Shown one piece after another: positions 56,287 through 64,000 of a stretch of DNA of 64,000 bases. The stretch is from the NCBI GenBank assembly GCA_004519485.1, contig CP038107.1:124001-188000 (forward strand), given 5' to 3'. The stretch is from Nannochloropsis oceanica. Lineage: Eukaryota > Sar > Eustigmatophyceae > Eustigmatales > Monodopsidaceae. Both the position numbers and the translations under genes were made by a program. How positions within the stretch are numbered: the first letter of the stretch is position 1; the number at the start of each line of letters is the position of its first letter. Under the pieces are notes generated by a model. That model did not search any database, had not been told where the DNA came from, and saw only the letters and a list, made by a program, of their open reading frames with translations.

Positions 56287-58064
56287 ATGGTCTCAGCATC
56301 AGCTTCGATGATCACTCCACAGCAATCCTTTGACCCCCTGGTCGCCGCCTCGGGCGCAGTCCTGAATTTGGTCGCCTGCTGCAGCGTAGGTGTCACGGCC
56401 AGTAAAGCCCGGGTGCTGGATCAACAAGCCATCTCCGCCCTCTCCCGCCTGGTTTACAATGTGTTCCAGCCCTCCTTGCTTTTCACCAACGTCCTCCAAA
56501 CTCTCGCCACTCCCAATCAATCCCACGGTATCTTGCTCTTGCTCCCCTTGGCGGCAGCGCTGCAGATCCTGGCTGCTGGGGCCCTTTCCGGCGTACTTCT
56601 GCGCCTGGTGGGACTTGACCCAAGGAGCGAGACAGGGCGAGAGGCACGTATTTGTTCTACTTTTGCGAATGCTGGGCCCTTGCCGTTGTTGTTTGTCGAT
56701 GCTTTGTTTAAAAATCATCCTGACCCTACTTTACGACCGCGGGCTGTGGCGTTCATTTCATTTTATCTCTTGGCGTGGTCGCCATTGTTTTGGAACTACG
56801 GTTATGGGATTTTGATTGGAGGGGAAGGAGTAGGTGGGAGGAAGGGAGGAGACGTGCAACGCGCACAGGTGACAATGAATAAAAAGGATCTGGGAGCACC
56901 TGGCGTTATTGGTGTGGATGGTCTGACGGGAAGTGGGAATGGCGCGGGGAGGATGATGGAGGAGGGCATCGGCAGCTGGAAGGAGGGCAGCGCAGCAACA
57001 CTAGCCTATACCCAGCTACAGATACAGGAGAAATGTGCGCAGGACCCGGCTATGTTTGTGCTGGCAAGAATGAGGCGATTTTGGGGCTCCCGGGCGATTA
57101 AAAAGCTACTTAACCCTCCGACGTTGGGGTGCACGGTGGGAGCGTTGGTCGGGGTGATCCCACCTATGCGACGGTGAGCCAGTGGGGGGGGGGACGGAAT
57201 GGAGGGAGGAGAGGAAGTGAAGGGGATGGGCGTGTCATGGAAATTAATCCTGTGGGAGTCTCCATTCGAAACATGGCTTTGTCGAAATCCCTTTCTGTGT
57301 ATGTGTCGGTCTGAGAATGGCCATCACTCTTGACGAATGTATCAGGGAAAAAAACGACTACCCCACGACCCAAATCTAATTTTCTCCGACCCCCTCCTCA
57401 CATATACATCTCGGAAAAATGAACAGACTTTTTGTAGGAGACGGAGCGCCATTGTCCTGCATTTTTGCAGCATTGCGGACCATGAGCTCGGCCTACGTGC
57501 CTTGCGTGCTGCTCGTCCTTTCCGGGTCTTTAGCGCAGGTAAGAAATTAGAAAATTTTGGGACTGATTTGAAAAAGGACCATTTCAGTCAGAACTTTTCG
57601 TGTCTGAGGCCTGTTCATTGCCTTATTATCTCAAGGTGTGGGGATGGTGCACCCGAGCTCATATTTTTACCTCCCCTCCCTCATTCCTCCCTTTTTTCTC
57701 CTTTCCCTGGCTGATCCCAAAGGGCCTTGAGGGTTTTGACCGCAGCATCCTTCGTCGAGCAGCTTTGGTGATGTTTCAGCGTTTTTGTCTTATGCCCGCC
57801 TTCGCCCTTGCCATGGTGGAAGCAGGAAAGCGCATTGGTCTCCTCCCATCGGGTGACCCGCTCCTGATCTTCGTGCTCCTCTTGCAGGGCTGCATGCCTT
57901 CTGCGCAAAACTCCGTCTTGATTCTACAATTGGAGAGGCGACCCCATGCGGCGACATCCATGGCGCGGCTCATTTCTACCGTCTACGTCTTGTCCATCCT
58001 TCCCATTGGCTTGCTGATTCGGGCCTTACTTTCCTTCTGTCCCCTTGGGTTCGAGAATAGATAG
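56287..58064 (+). CDS. PIN/PILS-like membrane transport protein (auxin efflux carrier family)
   Basis: Three exons, 56287-57173, 57427-57538 and 57723-58064 (phases 2, 0), give 446 residues. The N-terminal bundle has LVAASGAVLNLVACCSVGVT, ALSRLVYNVFQPSLLFTNVL, LLLLPLAAALQILAAGALSG and ICSTFANAGPLPLLFVDAL; the loop holds low-complexity residues; the C-terminal bundle has CTVGALVGVIPPMRRLFVGD, GAPLSCIFAALRTMSSAYVP, CVLLVLSGSLAQGLEGFDR and LQGCMPSAQNSVLILQLE. SxANxGxLP-like (TFANAGPLP) and PSAQN motifs are typical of the membrane transport (PF03547) family, especially PILS proteins of the ER. In plants these limit nuclear auxin; the algal substrate is unknown. Intron 1 has two acceptors 11 bases apart; only the upstream one keeps frame. 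Confidence 0.85.
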
Positions 58065-58512
58065 CACTTTGAAGACTTAAAAATAAGGAGGGTGGGATAA
58101 ATTTTTACACATACGCCTCATCGCTATTGTTTTGTTTCTCTCGTGAGTATTTTTTAATTTCAGTCCTCACGTTTTGGCGTTAGGGAATGACGAGGTAGAG
58201 CGCTAAAATCGGGTGAATGTGACATCATTCCATATGACATTTTTTTCTTGGAGTTACTTCAAAAAGGTTTCATGCGGGGAAAAGTAAATTCACCCGACAA
58301 GCCCAGACGCCTGCAGACCCGGGCGAAGCAAAGGGATATCGCCCACAACTTCCACAAGCAACATGACAGACTCGAACACTCTCTATCCCCCAAAGCTCAT
58401 TTTCGAAAACACACAAGACATAGGCGGGGCTTCCCCCTGTCGAGGCGACGAAAATCATCCTGGTTTACGTTAATTTAGGGTTGTCTGGCATAGACAGACA
58501 TTCAGGGGGGGC
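58065..58512. other. Short intergenic spacer
   Basis: About 450 bases between two genes on the + strand. AT-rich first half, likely the 3' UTR of the PILS-like gene; the rest is promoter and leader. Nothing else seen. Confidence 0.5.
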
Positions 58513-59747
58513 ATGCTGCGCGACCCTGGAAGGGTGGACGATTCCAGAGGGGAATATGCCCATGCGGAGGAGGTGGTACAGCGGCAGCAGCAACATCATC
58601 AGCAGCTGCAAGCTTACCGTCAAAGCATGCATTACCTTACCGCACAAGCCTCGGCGCACCTGCAGCACTACCCGTTGCGGGGCGTAGGCGGAGGTTACCC
58701 CAATGTGAGAGGAGGCTTCGGCGCCACCATGGACCAGCAACTAATGGCGGCCACATCGCAGGATGTTGGTGTCCAGCAGCAGCAGTACGATTCATACCCG
58801 CTGTTGCAACGCTACGCTTTCCCCTACCAACAACAACAACAGCAGCAGCAGCAGCAGCAGCAGCTAACATATGGCAACCAAGGCCAACAGGCGCAGCAGC
58901 CGGTAGGTTTTAGCCACTACAGCTACCTGCAGCCACAGACAAATTCAGCTGTCCCGTCCTTCATGGCTTCCTTCTCTCCTGTCCTCCCCGGAAGCGTTGG
59001 ACCAGCGGAGATGTTGCGGCTCGCCCCTTACCAATTCCACCAGCAAACTCAAGCACAGCAGGTCGAGCACCACCAACAGCAGCTATTTGCTTTGGCGATG
59101 ATGATTACGCAACAAAAGGAGCAGCAGGCTCAGCAACGGCTGTCCGCCCCCATAATGAGAAGGGGGGGAGGAGGAGTTGGATTTGGATTTGGATTTACCC
59201 GCTCCCCGCAGGGAGGCACGGCGGGCCTTGGCAGTGGAAATGGAGAAGGAGGTATGAAAGGTAAAGGATCAGAGGAAGGGCTTTCGCCATACAAACAGCC
59301 ACCGCATTATCGTCAACCCCAGCAGCTGCAACAGCGGCATCAGTGTGAAAATCAAGTAGAGCAGCAGCAACTGCAACAACCGCAGCAAAGTCAGCAGCAG
59401 GACGATGCCAGTGATGAAGCTCAAATGGGTAAGGTGGCACCAACATCACCTGGGAAGATCTCCCTCCATGTCTCCTCCCCTCTTCCTCCCCCCCCTAAAA
59501 AAAGACCGAGAGGTCGACCTCGAAAACCGACTCCGCTATTCCCCATCCCGAAACGGCCCAGGGGACGACCTAGAAAGTCATCGATCCTCGGCTTCCCCCC
59601 TCACTCCCTACCTGCCCCCAAAAGACCGAGAGGACGGCCACGAAAATCAACTAATTTAGCTGCTACAGTTGGTTTTTCCCCAATCGGACCACTGCCCAAT
59701 CCAGTTGCATTCGAGGAGGAAAGGGACGATTTACAGCAACGCCTACA

Positions 59748-59841
<94 letters not shown>

Positions 59842-61335
59842 GAAGATCAGCAACAGCAGCAGCCATGGGAAGCCCAGCAAAAGCGTTCACCTTTTCCTTT
59901 CCCCTTTATGGCATCACCAGGTGATTCAATACCACACTCCACCGTATCTTCCTTCTCCCCAACGGCAGTTTCTCAAGCAACAGCAGTCGCACCACCAGCA
60001 AGTGCGGAAAAGACTTCACCCTGGCCCTTTCCATCGTCTGTTGCTACCCTTCCTCCGCCTCTGGAGCCATTCCCCAAAAATCACAACAACTACAAGCCCA
60101 CCTCCTTCCGCCCTTCTCCCTCGTCCTCTTCCTCTCCTACTCCCTCTTTTTGTGTTTTTCCTTCTTCTTCTTCTCCTCGTCGTCGTCCTCCTCCACTACC
60201 GCCTTCCCATTCTTCTTCTTTATTTCCTCCAGCCCCAGGTCCCGCAGCATTATTACCATCAGCACTAGCAGCAGCAGAAGTCGAAGTAATGGGAAATCAC
60301 ATTAATTGTTCCACCGCCATCAGCAACGGTCCAGAGCAGCATCAGCACCAGCAGCACCAGCAGCACCTGCAGCACCAGCACCGCGAGCACCAGCAGCAGA
60401 ACGTCCAGCAGCATCAGCACCAGCACCACCAATACCGGACGCGGAAAGCTCAATTCGACGACGATGAGCAATCTCTTCCTCTTGCGCCCCCACCTTTCGT
60501 CCTTGCGACCTCCTGTGCACCTTTCCATCTTGCGCCTCCCGACCGGGAAGAAATAGAAGCAGCAACAGCGTCCACTTTTATTGCTGCCGCACCACCCTCT
60601 TCTGGACCCCCTCCCGCCAGCCTGCTACTGTCCTCCTTGTCTTCTTCTTTCTACCCCCACTTTGTTCCAACCTCTAAACCATCGGGCGCGCTGCAGACTA
60701 AATATAGCAGCAGCAGCAGCAGCAGCAGTGCTGCAATCGCAACCACAGCCCCCATAGCAACCCTCGCAGCCTCTGCCTCCTCGTCCCCCTCTTTACCTCC
60801 TCCCCCCTCTCCCTCATCTCCTTCCTCATCCAAGAAAGCCCCAATTCACTCCCCTTCTTCTTCGTGCTCTTCGTCTTCTCCGCCTCCTTCTCATTCGCCT
60901 TCTTCCTCTTCGTCTTTGCCGCATTCTTCTACCGCCACAAGTACCGGTGCGTTTCCCCGGGTTTCTCATGCAACAGGCGTTGCCAAACTGTCCAAGCGCC
61001 TCAAGGCAGAATTCAATCTCTGGCTGAGCACCCACCGTCCCGCCCTCACTCCCGACTCCCGCGAGCATTACCTCAAGACCGTCGGGAGAACGATCAAGAC
61101 ATACGCTCCTACCCACCTGAATGCCTCGAAAAAACAATTTGCCCGCTTGAAATGTAAGAAAGATGTACATAATTTTTTCTTGGTGGATGCTGAGCGGATA
61201 ACTCGCGCCAGAGCCATGGTCCAGGAGCTGCCTTCTTACTCGGCAGCCACTTCTTGGAATCATTTCATGCATTTTGTGGGGTTGGGGTGTGAGGAGGGAG
61301 GGAAGGAGGGAGGGAGGGAAGTTGGAGATAGATAG
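58513..61335 (+). CDS. AT-hook protein with Gln/Ser-rich regions and an unknown C-terminal block
   Basis: Single exon, 940 residues. Three AT-hooks of the form KRPRGRPRK lie at about 330-380, spaced some 20 residues apart, with a fourth-like PPPPKKRPRGRPRKP as the first of them; such hooks grip the minor groove of AT-rich DNA in chromatin proteins. The flanks are Gln/His-rich (CAG- and CAA-coded), then Ser/Pro-rich. Residues about 820-925 look folded and are not low complexity: GVAKLSKRLKAEFNLWLSTH, PDSREHYLKTVGRTIKTYAP, LNASKKQFARLKCKKDVHNF and PSYSAATSWNHFMHFVGLG. This block, helical with Trp and Lys, resembles the N-terminal SAM-like fold of tyrosine recombinases only loosely; I do not claim homology. 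Likely nuclear. Start is the first ATG in frame. Confidence 0.72.
59776..59841 (+). repeat. (CAA)22 tract coding polyglutamine
   Basis: Uninterrupted CAA run in the AT-hook gene, about 22 Gln, next to shorter CAG runs. It is the only long pure CAA tract read as Gln in the window. Confidence 0.95.
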
Positions 61336-62273
61336 AGATATATAGATATGTAGAGAAGAGAGAATAGTTGAATCACGGAGACCGAGAAACCGAATTAAGG
61401 GACAGAAAGGAAAATCACATTATGATAAGTGGTTTTTTAATCATGTCATTCTCTAAATTTTCATTATTTCTTCTGCTGTGAAGGGTTTGAATATGGTGCT
61501 GGTGTGGATAGCGACGGAGTTGGACGTTGACGAAAGGTGCACCTCAGTCGGTGGGTCACCGTAAGGAAAGCTTTATATTTGCATTCAAAGTGGCGCCAGT
61601 TAGCGGTTTTTGGTCTCGCCGTATGGTGGGGCTATCACCGTACATCGATTGCGATGCTGCGCGCGGCTGGTGCACATGAGAAACATCACCTCGCCAGAAA
61701 TTGAGCTTGTGGTCGCCTTTTGTGCTCCGCTTCGGAGAATTTAAGAATAGCCTTGTCTATGGTATGCCCCTTGGGCGATGATGAGTAGAAGCTGTAAGAC
61801 TGTCTCCATTTCTTTATTTCTTTTATTCCATTTCCTTTCTCCTCTTACAGTTTTTCAGCTTCCGACTCGTTTTTCTTCCTTTTCTTTTTGTCGCTCTTCT
61901 TGTCATTCTTCATCATCACTTTCGCATTCTTCTCCTCTTCCCTCTCCTTCCTCTCCTACTACCTCTTCTTGCTTTTTTTCTTCTTTTCCTATCCCTCGTC
62001 CGTACGCCCTCCTCTGATCCCTGTTTATTTTCGTCTTTTCTTTTGCCTTCGTGACCAATTACTTTCACAATATGCTCTATAATATCTAATACTCCTCTTT
62101 TTCTGCTCATACTGCTGTTACTGCTACTACTACTGCTGCTGCTGCAGCAGCTGCTGCTGCCTTTTCTCATCTTCGTCGTCATGACCATCCTCCAAAAGCA
62201 CTATTGCTATTGCCAACAAGCCCATCTAAGTGCATCTAAAATGATCACCGCCCTCACTCTCTCCCGCCCTCCC
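61336..62273. other. Convergent intergenic region, no supported gene
   Basis: About 940 bases between the AT-hook gene and the kinase gene. The right half (61800-62170) is T/C-rich with CTGCTG runs, fitting the 3' UTR of the minus-strand kinase or spacer. No gene or RNA recognised. Confidence 0.5.
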
Positions 62274-64000
62274 TCATCCATCCCCAGTCAAAGATAGCAC
62301 CATGGCTTCTAAGGCGGAAATTCGTTGCTGCTGGGCCTGGCATTGAGGAAGGTTGCAGCACGAGGAGGAGGAGGTTGTGGTCGGCAAGGGAAATGAAGGC
62401 TGCTCCTGCTGCTGCTGATGATGATGGTGTTGCTGCTGCTGTTGAAGCTCTGGGGCTGTTGCTGCTGCGGCCACCGATACCGCTGCTGCTGCTGCTGTTG
62501 CTGCTGGTGCTGATGCCAGTGAGGCTGGGAGTCCTCCAGAGTTACTTATACCACCATGACCGCTCTTCATTCCCCTCTCTCCCTCCCTCCCCCCTTCACC
62601 CCCTTCTCCTCCGAGCAATTCCATCGATCTTTTCACCACCACCGCTGCAGTCGGCCTCTCTCTCCCCTCCACCGCCACCATCCCCCTCAACAATGTCTCG
62701 AACCCGTCAGAATACACCTTCACTTTCCTCCTCCCCCCCACTCCCCTCTCTCCCTTCTCCACCTCCAACTCCACCACCGGCATGTGGACCAACCTCCCCT
62801 CCCTCAACGCCAAGAATTCAGCCCCCCCTCCCGCAAGAGGTACACGAGAAGCACACTCATACAACGAGGCGCCCAAGCCAAAAATATCGTTGGGCCTTAG
62901 AATATCTCGGTAGGGAGGCACGTCCATGCCCGCTGAGAGCTTGAACAAGTCCAGCCCTTTCAGGATGTCCATCGACAGATACCTGGGGAGGGAGGGAGGG
63001 AGGGAGGGAGGGAGGGAGGGAGGGAGGGAGGGAGGGTTGGGAAAAGAGGCGGTTGTAAACAAATAGATACATACGTACATGAATAGAAATAAACAGTAGG
63101 AATGTATGAATAACAAGTAAGTGGACAATCAAACAGTGAACCTACCTCTCATCCCCCTCCGCCACTGGCATACTTCCATCCGCCTTGATCGCATGGCCCA
63201 AATCCGCTAACTTAAATCCTCCCTCCCTCCCGCCTTCGGCCCCGCCCTCCCCCACGATCAAAATGTTTCCCGGCTTCACGTCCATGTGCACAATGCCCCT
63301 CTCGTGCATGAACTCCAACGCCAGGCCCACATCCCGCACCATCCTCAACAACCACTCCTCCCCCTTCCCACCCTCCCTCCCTTCCCCATCCCCAAAAATC
63401 TCCCTCTCCACCGATCCCCCCCGGCAAAATTCCGTTAGAATATACAACCTTTTCTCCTCCATCCACGCCCCCATATACCGCACCAACTGCGGACATCCCT
63501 GCAGAGCCGCCAAGGCCCACACCTCCCTCAAGGCCCCCTCCTTCTCTCCCTCCGTTTCCAACGAATGCCGCGACCGTTTAATCGCATACACCCATCCGTC
63601 CAGTCTCTTCTTGACTCGGTGCACCATTGAAAATCTCCCCGCTCCGATCATTTCGAGCTGCTCAAATTCCATCAAATACCTCGAAATCAACATCCCTCCC
63701 TCCCTCCCTCCCGCCCGCCCGCCTTCCCGCCCTCCCTCCATCCCTCCCTCCTCCATCCATCCCCGGGTACAAGGAATTTTGATTTTCCGTTGTCGATGCC
63801 TTTTGCGTCCTTCAGGGGCATCGCTATTGGAGGAAGATGTCGAGGAAAAGGGGTTGAAATTACAGGGAGGGATGGAAACAACTTGGATGTACTCACCCCC
63901 CTCTCCTCCCTCGCTTCCTCCCCCTCCTCCTTCTCCATTCCACACCGCCGGCCGCTGTCGTACCACCCCTCCCCTTATTCCTCTTCCTCCCTCTGCTGCT
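62274..64000 (-). CDS. WEE1: WEE1-like protein kinase (N-terminus outside window)
   Basis: Two exons visible, 64000-63146 (open to the window edge) and 62982-62274 (phase 2). Kinase blocks in order: FEQLEMIGAGRFSMVHRV (Gly loop), VYAIKRS (Lys), ALREVWALAAL (helix C Glu), YILTEFCRGGS, GIVHMDVKPGNILI (catalytic Asp), LADLGHAIKADGS with DLG in place of DFG, EGDERYLSMDIL across the intron, and PNDIFGLGASLYECA. KRLDGWVYAIKRS, DLGHA and EGD-R-[FY]-L are characteristic of WEE1 rather than general Ser/Thr kinases. WEE1 phosphorylates the CDK inhibitory Tyr and delays mitosis. A low-complexity Ala/Gln/His region and a short coiled coil end the protein (RISALEAMVLSLTGDG). The Glu/Gly-rich N-terminal part continues beyond 64000. 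MYT1 is the alternative, but no membrane segment is seen. Confidence 0.88.
62986..63036 (-). repeat. (CCCT)n polypyrimidine tract in kinase intron (GGGA on + strand)
   Basis: Nearly pure GGGA run on the + strand. In the gene's sense it is a CCCT array ending CCCCAG, forming the acceptor tract of the WEE1-like intron. Confidence 0.9.

Noticed and set aside
61010-61260. Tyrosine recombinase core-binding domain in the AT-hook protein
   Set aside because: The helix pattern is vaguely similar, but no catalytic domain or tetrad follows, so homology is unsupported.
62986-63036. GGGA tandem array as a telomere-like or CRISPR-like repeat
   Set aside because: It is a simple tetranucleotide array within an intron, with no spacers; it serves as the acceptor pyrimidine tract.
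1-64000. Retroelement, Polinton or viral copies
   Set aside because: I noticed no reverse transcriptase, integrase or capsid-type motifs and no long terminal repeats; only the uncertain worn stretch near 30568-31490 is left open.

Overview
This is a nuclear window from a eukaryote, most likely a stramenopile alga; my best guess is a eustigmatophyte of the Nannochloropsis/Microchloropsis type. The reasons are: short GT-AG introns in otherwise compact genes; a predicted plastid pyruvate dehydrogenase subunit with a signal peptide followed by a Phe-type transit motif (secondary red plastid style); a WRKY19-type cysteine/histidine finger array of the kind common in stramenopiles; and very abundant CAG, GGA and GGGA/CCCT simple repeats. 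The genus is an inference; the eukaryotic, plastid-bearing nature is well supported.

Layout, left to right. 1-759 (-): start of plastid pyruvate dehydrogenase E1 alpha. 3556-8677 (+): a five-exon, two-GAF-like, polyQ, seven-finger putative regulator with a dead copy of one exon inside its last intron. 10511-11716 (-): RNF115/126-like ubiquitin ligase, divergent from 11992-15222 (+), exocyst subunit EXO84. 15892-18838 (+): ABCG half transporter. 20440-21981 (+): unrecognised protein. 22912-26607 (-): Sfi1-like Trp-repeat protein. 27198-28320 (-): TatD-type metal-dependent hydrolase, divergent from 28814-30166 (+), a predicted plastid DUF1995 protein. About 30568-31490 (-): a worn-out coding stretch. 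31491-32420 (-): ankyrin-repeat protein. 32900-37791 (-): ZRANB3-type annealing helicase with HNH domain, divergent from 38138-39240 (+), mitochondrial ribosome recycling factor. 39471-40241 (-): FHIT-like hydrolase, divergent from 40637-43103 (+), a six-exon unrecognised protein. 43726-46260 (-): NUP50-like nucleoporin. 47207-49386 (+): membrane RING-H2 ligase. 50560-54407 (-): mitochondrial IF2. 56287-58064 (+): PIN/PILS-like carrier. 58513-61335 (+): AT-hook protein. 62274-64000 (-): WEE1-like kinase, running off the right edge.

There is no operon or single pathway; these are ordinary housekeeping and regulatory genes. Four gene pairs are head-to-head with less than 500 bases between start codons and probably share promoters. 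Themes recur: two mitochondrial translation factors (RRF, IF2), genome stability and cell cycle (ZRANB3, WEE1-like, Sfi1-like), and trafficking or transport (EXO84, ABCG, PILS-like, NUP50). I rebuilt the exon structures by hand from GT/AG sites, reading phase and protein family match; every multi-exon model given here closes in frame.

The most interesting items are the fossil exon in the finger-array gene, the unusual GAF-plus-finger architecture of that gene, a polyQ expansion inside the loop of the ZRANB3 zinc finger, stop-free introns of length divisible by three (one cutting the ABC ATPase site), and introns whose G-rich 5' half and C-rich 3' half could pair into hairpins.
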